A stretch of DNA of 7,271 nt. Origin: Burkholderiales bacterium (GTDB lineage Bacteria > Pseudomonadota > Gammaproteobacteria > Burkholderiales > Usitatibacteraceae). The notes beneath the pieces were generated by a model. The model made no database searches and was not told where the DNA came from. It saw only the letters and a list, made by a program, of their open reading frames with translations. Below, one piece after another: positions 1 through 6,549 of this stretch. The stretch's first letter is position 1. Each line of letters starts with the position of its first letter. The DNA is taken from assembly GCA_026786225.1 (NCBI GenBank), contig JAJAYN010000273.1, positions 1 through 7,271 of the forward strand, written 5' to 3'. The position numbers were made by a program, and so were the translations under genes.

Positions 1-121
1 CGCCCACTAAAGCGCCGCCCCCGGCGGGCGCTGGATACAATATCAGGCCACCCACCAAGCCCCGCAACGCTAAAATAGGCGGCGCGCCGTATATACCCGG
101 CGCCGCCCCCCCGGGGCGCCA
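1..121. other. Anomalous GC-palindromic sequence at the left edge, not continuous with puuE
   Basis: This stretch should encode the middle of the allantoinase that is clearly readable from about 122 onward, but it does not. In the allantoinase frame there is a TAA stop at 71-73, and 74-118 read as an Arg/Pro-rich string unlike the family. The sequence alternates GC-only palindromic blocks with short AT-rich pieces. Two 22-base blocks at 11-32 and 99-120 share about 17 of 22 positions, and each has 6-bp complementary outer arms. A 10-bp palindrome, CGGCGCGCCG, sits at 80-89. I see no gene on either strand. It could be a low-quality or chimeric contig end, or a real rearrangement breakpoint; the sequence alone cannot decide. 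Confidence 0.55.
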
Positions 122-586
122 CCACTGGGCTGGTACACCGGACGCGACAGCCCCAATACGCGCCGGTTGGTGGTGGAACACGGCGGGCTCATTTATGACG
201 CCGACAACTACGGCGACGACCTGCCCTTCTGGACCGAAGTGACCACGTCGGCGGGCGACACTCGGGCGCATCTGGTCGTGCCCTATGCACTCGACACCAA
301 CGATATGCGCTTTGCCATGCCCGGTGGTTTTAGCACGGGCGACGATTTTTTCAACTATCTGCGCGATGCATTTGACGTGCTCTATGCCGAAGGCGATGAG
401 CATCCGCGCATGCTGTCCATTGGCATGCACTGCCGCCTGCTCGGCAGACCGGGACGTTTCCGTGCGTTGCAGCACTTTCTTGATCACATCGGCACGCACA
501 GCAATGTATGGGTGTGCCGCCGCATCGACATCGCCAATCACTGGATCGCGCATCATCCTTTCACCGTTACCAGTGAACCAATATGA
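122..586 (+). CDS. Allantoinase, PuuE type (polysaccharide deacetylase-like), 5'-truncated
   Basis: Partial gene covering about the last 154 residues of a protein that is usually around 300 residues long. PuuE hydrolyses (S)-allantoin to allantoate in the cytoplasm; the family was recruited from polysaccharide deacetylases and is unrelated to the amidohydrolase-type allantoinase. Family landmarks are visible in order: PLGWYTGR (122-145), SPNTRR (149-166), YDADNYGDDLPFW, PYALDTNDMRF, TGDDFF, and SIGMHCRLLGRPGR followed by VWVCRRIDIANHW near the end. No ATG precedes the readable part, and the first possible initiator is TTG at 167, inside a conserved block, so the true start is missing rather than internal. 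The stop (584-586) overlaps the next gene's start as ATGA, implying translational coupling and a shared transcript. The identity is confident; whether the gene is whole beyond the window or broken near 121 is open. Confidence 0.88.
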   Translation, partial: PLGWYTGRDSPNTRRLVVEHGGLIYDADNYGDDLPFWTEVTTSAGDTRAHLVVPYALDTNDMRFAMPGGFSTGDDFFNYLRDAFDVLYAEGDEHPRMLSIGMHCRLLGRPGRFRALQHFLDHIGTHSNVWVCRRIDIANHWIAHHPFTVTSEPI

Positions 587-2361
587 CCACTGCCTCAGCG
601 GAAACGCAGCACACGTTCGACTCGCTGTCCCATGCCGACCGCGTGCACTTTGTAAACGTGCTCGGTGGCATCTTTGAACATTCGCCGTGGGTGGCAGAGA
701 TCGCATGGAAATCCCGACCGTTCAGCGCGATTGAAGCGTTGCATGCCGCGATGGTCGATGCGGTCAGCCATGCGAGCGTGGAAGCACAACTGGCGCTGAT
801 CTGCGCGCATCCCGAGTTGGCGGGCACGGAGGCCGCCGCCGGTGTATTGACGCGGGAATCGAAGACCGAGCAAGCCAGTGCCGGGCTGGATCGCTGCACA
901 GCCGAAGAACTCGCCCGGCTGCGCACATTGAACAAGGCCTATCGGGAAAAATTCGGGTTTCCCTTTGTGATGGCCGTGAAGCATCGTTCGAAGTACGAGA
1001 TTTTCAAAGCACTGACGTCGCGCGTGGCGAATGCACGCGAACCGGAATTCGCAACTTGCCTGACTGAGATCGGCAAAATCGGCAGACTGAGGTTAGAAAC
1101 AATGCTACAGACCACACCCGCCTCGCGCATATCCGCACAACGCATCTGGGACCGCTGCGAAGCGCTCGCCTTGTGCTCCGAAACAACCGATGCCCTGACA
1201 CGCATCTACCTGAGCGAACAGCAACGCGCCGCGAATGCGCACGTACAAGCGTGGATGCAGGAAGCCGGTATGGCAACGCATTTCGACGCTATCGGCAATA
1301 TCGTTGGTCGATATGAAGGTACGCGACCGGGAATGCCCTGCCTCATGCTTGGCTCGCATCTGGACACCGTGCGCGACGCGGGAAAATACGACGGCATGCT
1401 CGGTGTGGTCGCTGCCATCGAATGTGTGCACGCCTTGAACGCCAGCGGCACCCGCCTTCCCGTCGCCATCGAAGTGGTGGGCTTTGCGGACGAAGAAGGC
1501 GTGCGTTTTTCGGCCACCCTGCTGGGCAGCCGCGCCATCGCCGGCACGTTCGATGCATCAGCGCTGGACAAGACCGACCGCGATGACATCAGCATGCGTG
1601 ATGCCATCAGCCAATTCGGCCTCGATCCGTCCGCCATCTCGACGGCTGCTCGCCAACGTCACGACGTGGCCGCTTTCGTCGAACTGCATATTGAACAGGG
1701 CCCGGTCCTGGAGGCCGAGGGCCTCGCGGTCGGCGTGGTCACCGCAATCAATGGTTTTTGCCGTTCAGTCGCCGAGATTCACGGTATGGCCGGGCACGCG
1801 GGCACCGTGCCGATGCATCTGCGCAAAGACACATTGGCGGCGGCGGCCGAATGCGTACTCGCCATAGAATCACTGGCGCGCGCAACGCCCGATCTGGTGG
1901 CGACGGTGGGTCAGATCGAAGCCTTTCCGGGTGCCATCAATGTCATCCCTGGCAGGGTACGATTCACGATCGATGTTCGCTCACCGCGCGATCAAGAGCG
2001 TGTGAATGCATCAATACAAATCGAGCAAATGATTGAAAAAATCTGCGTGCAGCGAAACCTGACGTTGAGCATTGTGCCGATGCATGAGGGAAAGACTGCC
2101 GCTTGTGCACCCTGGCTCATGTCGCAACTCGGCAATGCCATTGCCGCAGAAAACATCGAGGTGCGTTCGTTGCCCAGTGGCGCAGGCCACGACGGCATGG
2201 CAATCATCGCCATCGCTGACATCGCGATGCTTTTCGTGCGCTGCAAGGCTGGCATCAGCCACAATCCGGCTGAGGCGATTACGCTTTCGGACATCGAGGT
2301 GTCTACGCGTGTGTTTTTGCGATTTATCGAAAACTTCAAACCGCAGTCAACCAGTAATTGA
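583..2361 (+). CDS. Bifunctional OHCU decarboxylase / allantoate amidohydrolase fusion
   Basis: A 592-residue fusion of two ureide-pathway enzymes. Residues ~15-175 are a UraD-type OHCU decarboxylase (OHCU to (S)-allantoin plus CO2): EHSPWVAE 32-39, the catalytic His76 in HPELAG, Ser93 and Glu96-Gln97 in SKTEQ, and NKAYREKFGFPF 117-128. Residues ~183-585 are an M20 allantoate amidohydrolase (allantoate to ureidoglycine plus ammonia and CO2). Its metal-site motifs are GSHLDTV with His259, GKYDG with Asp270, DEEG at 303-306, ELHIEQGP with His369, and GISHNPAE with His560; SGAGHD is at 532-537. Each part has about the full length of the stand-alone enzyme. The ATG lies in the ATGA overlap with puuE and has no strong Shine-Dalgarno, fitting coupling. 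A hydantoinase-pathway N-carbamoyl-amino-acid hydrolase is the main alternative for the second half, but the context favours allantoate. A short linker, ~176-182, joins the domains. Confidence 0.9.
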   Translation: MTTASAETQHTFDSLSHADRVHFVNVLGGIFEHSPWVAEIAWKSRPFSAIEALHAAMVDAVSHASVEAQLALICAHPELAGTEAAAGVLTRESKTEQASAGLDRCTAEELARLRTLNKAYREKFGFPFVMAVKHRSKYEIFKALTSRVANAREPEFATCLTEIGKIGRLRLETMLQTTPASRISAQRIWDRCEALALCSETTDALTRIYLSEQQRAANAHVQAWMQEAGMATHFDAIGNIVGRYEGTRPGMPCLMLGSHLDTVRDAGKYDGMLGVVAAIECVHALNASGTRLPVAIEVVGFADEEGVRFSATLLGSRAIAGTFDASALDKTDRDDISMRDAISQFGLDPSAISTAARQRHDVAAFVELHIEQGPVLEAEGLAVGVVTAINGFCRSVAEIHGMAGHAGTVPMHLRKDTLAAAAECVLAIESLARATPDLVATVGQIEAFPGAINVIPGRVRFTIDVRSPRDQERVNASIQIEQMIEKICVQRNLTLSIVPMHEGKTAACAPWLMSQLGNAIAAENIEVRSLPSGAGHDGMAIIAIADIAMLFVRCKAGISHNPAEAITLSDIEVSTRVFLRFIENFKPQSTSN

Positions 2362-2364
2362 GAG
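2360..2364 (+). promoter_or_regulatory. Shine-Dalgarno that sets the M20 gene start
   Basis: GAGAG lies 8 bases before the ATG at 2373. It favours that start over the in-frame TTG at 2358, which would overlap the previous stop codon and has no comparable site. Confidence 0.6.
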
Positions 2365-2372
2365 AAACAGAA

Positions 2373-3605
2373 ATGAATGAGCAAGCCGCAAAGTCCGTCG
2401 AAGAATTCCTGCTGAAGCACCGCGACGAACAGATACGTTTCCTCGCCGAACTGGTCAAGGTCCCCTCGGACAATCCGCCCGGCGACTGCGCCGCACATGG
2501 CGAGCGCGCGGCAGCGTTACTCGAGGCGATGGGATTGATCGTCGAGCGCGATGTGGTCCCACAGGCGGACGTGCAGGCCAACGGCATGATCAGCGCCACC
2601 AATCTCATCGTGCGACACAAATTTGCGGATGGCCCGACCATCGCGCTCAATGCGCACGGCGATGTGGTGCAGCCTGGGCTCGGCTGGAGTGTGGACCCTT
2701 ACGGCGCGGTCGTGAAGGATGGCTTTATGTTTGGTCGCGGCGTGGCGGTATCGAAATCCGACTTCGCCACCTACACCTATGCCTTGCTGGCGCTCAAAGC
2801 CAGCGGCGCAGCGCTGCACGGCACGGTGGAATTACATTTCACCTACGATGAAGAAGCCGGCGGCATGATCGGCCCGGCGCGTATCCTCGAAAAAGGCCTG
2901 TCCAAACCCGATTTCGCGCTCTCGGCCGGGTTTTCATATGCGGTCACCACCGCGCACAATGGCTGCCTGCACCTGGAAGTGGACGTGGTGGGCAAATCGG
3001 CGCATGCGGCGCGGCCCGATACCGGCGTCGATGCCCTCGAGGCGGCCACGGCACTCCTGTCCGAGCTCTATGCGATCCGCAAAACCTACGCGGGCCGAAA
3101 GTCGAACGTCGAAGGTATTGAAAGCCCGACCCTCAACGTCGGCCTCATTTCAGGTGGCATCAATACCAATGTGGTGCCGGACAAAGTCACGCTGCGATTG
3201 GACCGGCGCATCATTCCCGAGGAAAACGCGACCGAAGTGGAAGCGACCCTCACCCAGCAAATCAACGCCGCGCTGGCCACCTGGCCGGGTATTTCATGCA
3301 ATGTACGTCGCATCATGCTAGCCACGCCATTTGTGCCCATGCCCGGTCAGGCGAAACTCGTTGCGGCGATCACCAAACACGCCACGCGCATCATGGGCGA
3401 AGAAGTGAAAACCGTTGGTGTACCGATCTACACCGACGCGCGCCTTTACTCGACTGCCGGTGTGCCAACCGTGCTGTACGGCGCCGGACCACATACGCTG
3501 CTGGAAGCCAACGGCCACCGCGCCGACGAGAAACTCAAGCTCGATGATTTGCAAAAGGCGACGCGGGTCGTGGCGCTGACGTTACTCGATTTGCTTGGGG
3601 CGTGA
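2373..3605 (+). CDS. M20-family metallohydrolase (ArgE/DapE/carboxypeptidase G2-like), substrate unknown
   Basis: A 410-residue cytoplasmic amidohydrolase or peptidase of the M20 family, which hydrolyses amide bonds with a two-zinc centre. Visible motifs, counted from the ATG at 2373: NAHGDVV (His95, Asp97), GRGVAVSKSD with the probable bridging Asp130, YDEE with catalytic Glu160 and metal ligand Glu161, a dimerisation domain starting near GKSAHAARPDTG (208-218), GGINTNVVPD (261-270), YTDAR (353-357) and the C-terminal GHRADE with His382. The spot where most M20 enzymes have the Glu of a GEP-like motif reads SAGFSY (184-189), so that ligand appears to be Gly186; this may be normal for the subfamily. 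It follows the fusion gene by 11 bases, so it is probably co-transcribed and may act on a ureide or an N-acyl or N-carbamoyl compound, but that is inference. It is a different subfamily from the M20 half of its neighbour. Confidence 0.85.
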   Translation: MNEQAAKSVEEFLLKHRDEQIRFLAELVKVPSDNPPGDCAAHGERAAALLEAMGLIVERDVVPQADVQANGMISATNLIVRHKFADGPTIALNAHGDVVQPGLGWSVDPYGAVVKDGFMFGRGVAVSKSDFATYTYALLALKASGAALHGTVELHFTYDEEAGGMIGPARILEKGLSKPDFALSAGFSYAVTTAHNGCLHLEVDVVGKSAHAARPDTGVDALEAATALLSELYAIRKTYAGRKSNVEGIESPTLNVGLISGGINTNVVPDKVTLRLDRRIIPEENATEVEATLTQQINAALATWPGISCNVRRIMLATPFVPMPGQAKLVAAITKHATRIMGEEVKTVGVPIYTDARLYSTAGVPTVLYGAGPHTLLEANGHRADEKLKLDDLQKATRVVALTLLDLLGA

Positions 3606-3629
3606 GTTGCGATGCGCGTGGCACGCAAC
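3606..3629 (+). terminator. Hairpin directly after the purine operon, possible weak terminator
   Basis: GTTGCG (3606-3611) pairs with CGCAAC (3624-3629). The stem continues inward with TGC (3613-3615) and GCA (3621-3623), leaving a one-base bulge at 3612 and a 5-base loop GCGTG. It begins at the base after the M20 stop codon. No T-run follows, so it is not a classic intrinsic terminator and may only protect the 3' end or slow polymerase. Confidence 0.35.
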
Positions 3630-3952
3630 ATTGCAAGTGATGGCAGGTCCGTCATGGGCTAACAAGTGCCACCTCCAGCCAAGCTGGCCGGCCAAGTTTG
3701 CGCTGATAGCTGGCACCATGTAGATCAGTCCAGGTGCCGGCTGGGCAATGGACAGGACGTGCGCCAAATAGACGGGCCGACTGACAAGCCATTGCGTGTC
3801 TCTCCTACTGGCGGAGCGCCAACTGCCCGCCAACATGAGTATCGGCAATTTTGCCGCCCGACAGGTCATTCTCAGGGAATGACGACAGGCGCTCGTCGCC
3901 ACATTCGCACGCCAGCTGGACTGCTACGTGAACACGCTTGATCAACTTTTAA
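3630..3952. other. Intergenic stretch without a convincing gene
   Basis: This is most of the 410-base gap between the M20 gene and the glycosyltransferase. No open frame here has family motifs or a supported start. A plus-strand frame from 3835 is gene-like in composition (MSIGNFAARQVILRE), hits TGA at 3880-3882 and then continues as an Arg-rich, helix-like run toward about 3975. That could be a relic or chance. A minus-strand frame at 3582-3902 has a hydrophobic middle but no recognisable family and overlaps the M20 end. A near-palindrome built on CTGGCCGGCCAAG lies near 3684-3696. I found no clear -10/-35 pair for the downstream operon. Confidence 0.4.
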
Positions 3953-3973
3953 CACGCAGGATTGCCCTGCGTG
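3953..3973. repeat. Perfect 8-bp inverted repeat in the leader of the glycosyltransferase operon
   Basis: CACGCAGG (3953-3960) and CCTGCGTG (3966-3973) are exact reverse complements around a 5-base spacer, ending 42 bases before the chosen ATG at 4016. No T-run follows on either strand, so a terminator is unlikely. It could be an operator half-site pair or an mRNA leader hairpin. The pairing is seen directly; the function is not known. Confidence 0.45.
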
Positions 3974-3999
3974 AGTCCATTCCCGACAAAACTCATTTC

Positions 4000-4005
4000 A
4001 GGAAG
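4000..4005 (+). promoter_or_regulatory. Shine-Dalgarno of the glycosyltransferase gene
   Basis: AGGAAG lies 10 bases before the ATG at 4016. A second in-frame ATG at 4046 also has an AGGA (4035-4038) 7 bases upstream, so a start 10 residues shorter is a real alternative. Confidence 0.5.
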
Positions 4006-4015
4006 TTCAGAATCA

Positions 4016-5428
4016 ATGCACGTGAAGTCAAATCAGGATGCCCGCATGAATCACGTTGAGGCGCATGCGGCGCAACCAGGAGCGACCGGTACGCTCGCGG
4101 CCGCACCGTCACCGGCATACAGCTGGAGCACTACCTACATTTCTGTGCAGCTAAAGTTCGCGTTGGCGTGCGCGGCAGCAATCGTGTGGGCAGGGTTGAG
4201 TTCCTGGCTCGCCCTGCCGTGGATTCATCAATTAACCCTGCTTGCGGGACCGGAGGTTGCATGGTTCGTCGTCGGTGGCATTGCGCTGATACCGGGTTTC
4301 ATGAATGCATTCCTGGCGGCCAGCCTGCTGCTCGATAAGCGTCCCCCGCGCAGCATTCCCGCGCAATACCCTGGCATTTCAATACTGGTCGCTGCATATA
4401 ACGAAGGCGGCTCGATCGCTGACACCATCGAGTCGATTGCGAAATCGGCCTATGACGGTGAATTCGAAGTGTTTGTTGTTGACGACGGCTCGAGCGACGC
4501 AACAGCAGCGACGGCCTCTGCCACGGCCTATCCGTGGCTGCGTGTCTTGCGGCAGAAGGAGAATCAGGGAAAGGCCGCCGCACTGAATCGCGCGCTGGCA
4601 TTGGCGCAATTTGACCTGATCGTTACACTTGATGCCGACTCTTATCTCTACCAGGATGCGTTGCAACGCCTGGTCGAGCGCTACATGGCGGACCCGCCAA
4701 CGACGCGCGCAGTGGCAGGCGCGATGCTTGTTCGCAACTCCCGGGACACATGGGTCGCCGAGGCGCAGGAGTGGGACTATTTCCATGGCATTTCCGCCGT
4801 CAAGAGAATCCAGTCGCTCTATCAGGGCACGTTAGTGGCGCAGGGCGCCTTCTCGATTTACGAACGGCAGATGTTGAACGATATCGGCGGCTGGGACGAT
4901 TGTGTCGGTGAAGACATCGTGCTCACCTGGGCCATTCTGCAGGCGGGTTGGCGCGTGGGCCACGCCGAAGACGCGTGCTGTTTTACCAATGCGCCGCCTA
5001 CGCTGAAGCAATTCACCCGCCAGCGCCAGCGCTGGGCGCGCGGCATGATGGAAGCGTTTCGCCGCCACTGGCGCATCCTGTTTGCGCCACGAATGTCGAC
5101 CATGTTCATATGGTGGAATTTGATGTTTCCCTGGCTAGACATTGCCTACAGCGTTTTCTTCCTGCCGGGCGTGGTGCTGGCGTTGTTTGGCATTTTCTGG
5201 ATTGCCGGACCGATGACGCTCCTGTTACTGCCAATGGCCTTGATCATGAACCTGCTGATGTTCCGCATCGGCCGGCGCACCTTCGAGGCGCAGGGTCTGC
5301 ATGTTCGCCGCAATATTCCCGGCTTCCTGATCTATGCGTTCGCTTACAGCGCGATCCTTCAGCCGGCATGTGTGTGGGGATATTTTTCCGAGTTGTTTGG
5401 ATTGAGCAAGACGTGGGGGACAAAATGA
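4016..5428 (+). CDS. Processive family 2 glycosyltransferase, PgaC / hyaluronan synthase-like membrane protein
   Basis: A 470-residue inner-membrane synthase that would polymerise a sugar from a UDP-sugar donor and pass the chain through the membrane. Two hydrophobic segments (~46-70, ~79-106) precede the cytosolic GT-A domain, which opens with ISILVAAYNEGG (121-132). Catalytic landmarks are complete: VDDGSSD with Asp156-Asp157, LDADS with the DxD at 206-208, VGED with acidic Glu299-Asp300, and the QxxRW motif QRQRW at 336-340, the hallmark of processive synthases. C-terminal hydrophobic stretches lie at ~362-398, ~401-418 and ~433-460. It most resembles poly-N-acetylglucosamine synthase PgaC/IcaA, but the sugar cannot be read from sequence, so no symbol is given. 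No PgaD-like partner, PgaB-like deacetylase or BcsA-type PilZ domain is seen. The stop overlaps the next gene's ATG (ATGA). The TTG at 3962 would extend the frame but lies within the inverted-repeat leader. Confidence 0.88.
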   Translation: MHVKSNQDARMNHVEAHAAQPGATGTLAAAPSPAYSWSTTYISVQLKFALACAAAIVWAGLSSWLALPWIHQLTLLAGPEVAWFVVGGIALIPGFMNAFLAASLLLDKRPPRSIPAQYPGISILVAAYNEGGSIADTIESIAKSAYDGEFEVFVVDDGSSDATAATASATAYPWLRVLRQKENQGKAAALNRALALAQFDLIVTLDADSYLYQDALQRLVERYMADPPTTRAVAGAMLVRNSRDTWVAEAQEWDYFHGISAVKRIQSLYQGTLVAQGAFSIYERQMLNDIGGWDDCVGEDIVLTWAILQAGWRVGHAEDACCFTNAPPTLKQFTRQRQRWARGMMEAFRRHWRILFAPRMSTMFIWWNLMFPWLDIAYSVFFLPGVVLALFGIFWIAGPMTLLLLPMALIMNLLMFRIGRRTFEAQGLHVRRNIPGFLIYAFAYSAILQPACVWGYFSELFGLSKTWGTK

Positions 5429-6396
5429 ACATACGCCATCTGCTAAGAGCGGTGTCGATGGCAACACCAATTGTCGCCATGCTGGCCGCGACCGTGCAGG
5501 GCGCGGCGCAAGCGCAGGCAATTACGCAAACAACGGGGGTTCTCGCAGGCGGCATCGTCGAAACCGACGCTGATCATTTCACCAGCCTGCGTCTGCGCGC
5601 GGCAGGTTTGACCGAGTTCACGTCATCGCTGGAATATCGCGGCGTCGCGGCGCTGGAAACGCGTTATTCCCAATCCGGCTGGAACCGGAACGCAGCCGGT
5701 GTTTCCCTCCTGTGGCGCAGCCAGGATCGAGAGACTCTCGCTGGCATCAATGCCGAGATCGGCGCGGTCAAGGTCGCCGGTCACCTGCGGCCAATCGGCG
5801 ACGTGACATGGAGCCTGCGCCCCGCGCCCCAGACGGGCATTGAGCTGCTCGCTGCGGCCGGCCTCGTCGAGACCCAATCGGCCATCAAGCAAGGCATCGG
5901 GTACACGTTCTGGGGCGCATCACTGGAACAGCAACTTGCAACGCGACTGACTGCCATCGGGCTGGTGGCCAGTCAGCAATTTACCGACGGCAATCATCGC
6001 ACCCATGTTCGTGGCCGACTGATTTGGGACGTACTTCCCGAACAGGGCGTGAATCTGCAAGCGCGCTGGCGGGGATTCCGCAGCGGCCAAGACGGTGTCA
6101 CTGGTGCGTACTTCGACCCCGAGCGTTATGGCCAATGGCTGCTCATGACCGGATTTCGCAAACGATTTTCAGGCTGGCTGGCCACCGGCGGTTTGGGCGC
6201 GGGACGCGAAACGATTCAAGACATCGGCACCATTACGCATCCGGCCTACCTTGCCGAGCTTCGCGCCGAGAAGTCGATTGCCGGTGACGCGCTCGTTTCG
6301 GTTCAAACCCTGTACACACGCTCGGCAGGATTCAGCAATTCGCCAGACTATTGGTTTGCTACCTTCGGCGTCAGCTTGATCGTGCCGTTCAAGTAG
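5425..6396 (+). CDS. Probable outer-membrane beta-barrel protein coupled to the glycosyltransferase
   Basis: A 323-residue secreted protein of no family I can name. An N-terminal signal peptide is clear: basic MNIRHLLR, a hydrophobic core to about residue 24, then a probable signal peptidase I site AQA|ITQ after residue 32. The mature part is rich in alternating hydrophobic/polar strands ending in aromatic residues, with several Tyr/Trp/Gly-rich turns (for example YFDPERYGQW and YWFATFGVSL), typical of transmembrane beta-barrels. It ends VPFK: the usual terminal Phe is followed by one Lys. Start ATG at 5425 overlaps the synthase stop as ATGA, with GGGGGA at 5415-5420 as a close ribosome site. 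By context it could be the outer-membrane exit for the polymer, a role played by PgaA or BcsC barrels or by YaiO-type proteins. It has no TPR region, unlike PgaA and BcsC. Barrel class is likely; function is inference. Confidence 0.72.
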   Translation: MNIRHLLRAVSMATPIVAMLAATVQGAAQAQAITQTTGVLAGGIVETDADHFTSLRLRAAGLTEFTSSLEYRGVAALETRYSQSGWNRNAAGVSLLWRSQDRETLAGINAEIGAVKVAGHLRPIGDVTWSLRPAPQTGIELLAAAGLVETQSAIKQGIGYTFWGASLEQQLATRLTAIGLVASQQFTDGNHRTHVRGRLIWDVLPEQGVNLQARWRGFRSGQDGVTGAYFDPERYGQWLLMTGFRKRFSGWLATGGLGAGRETIQDIGTITHPAYLAELRAEKSIAGDALVSVQTLYTRSAGFSNSPDYWFATFGVSLIVPFK

Positions 6397-6418
6397 CCCT
6401 TTCCGATAGACAAACACA

Positions 6419-6455
6419 AGCATTGGCGCGGCGTTCCAGGCATATTGGAAATGCT
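6419..6455 (+). repeat. Imperfect inverted repeat downstream of the barrel gene
   Basis: AGCAT (6419-6423) matches ATGCT (6451-6455), and inside it TTCCA (6434-6438) matches TGGAA (6446-6450). A 10-base bulge on the left arm makes it a weak hairpin, and no T-run follows. It is the only structure found near the 3' end of the operon and is at best a poor terminator. Confidence 0.2.
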
Positions 6456-6509
6456 CGTCAAATGGCGATCTGCGGAAACTTATGCTATGGGGGGGCCAGC
6501 GAATATGAT

Positions 6510-6526
6510 AAAAAAGACCCGACCCC
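6510..6526. repeat. A-run plus GACCCGACCCC motif between the convergent units
   Basis: The 17-base string AAAAAAGACCCGACCCC lies in the 153-base gap between the barrel gene and the antitoxin gene, 15 bases after a run of seven Gs (6489-6495). On the minus strand it reads GGGGTCGGGTC followed by six Ts, downstream of the antitoxin stop. From memory, similar GGGGTC(A/G)GGTCTT strings occur as dispersed repeat-like motifs in beta- and gammaproteobacterial genomes, but I cannot check copies here. No flanking repeat or transposase is visible. It could also help end minus-strand transcription, although no GC-rich stem precedes the T-run. Confidence 0.25.
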
Positions 6527-6549
6527 TGCTTTCACAATCGTGCGTGCTG

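Noticed and set aside
567..1637. Several long minus-strand open frames opposite the fusion gene
   Set aside because: They are antisense shadows of a high-GC gene with clear motifs on the plus strand; none shows a family motif or supported start.
2358..2372. TTG start for the M20 gene at 2358
   Set aside because: It overlaps the previous stop and lacks a ribosome site, while ATG 2373 has GAGAG 8 bases upstream.
3582..3902. Minus-strand 106-residue frame with a hydrophobic middle
   Set aside because: It starts inside the M20 gene's antisense strand's far end, has no recognisable family, and has no neighbour or ribosome site supporting it.
3962..4015. TTG start for the glycosyltransferase at 3962
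   Set aside because: It falls in the loop of the 8-bp inverted repeat with no good ribosome site; ATG 4016 and ATG 4046 both have one.
4948..5424. Extension of the barrel gene's frame upstream to 4948 (a 482-residue reading)
   Set aside because: This part overlaps the end of the glycosyltransferase in another frame and has no membrane or domain logic. The signal peptide starting at 5425 and the ATGA overlap mark the true start.
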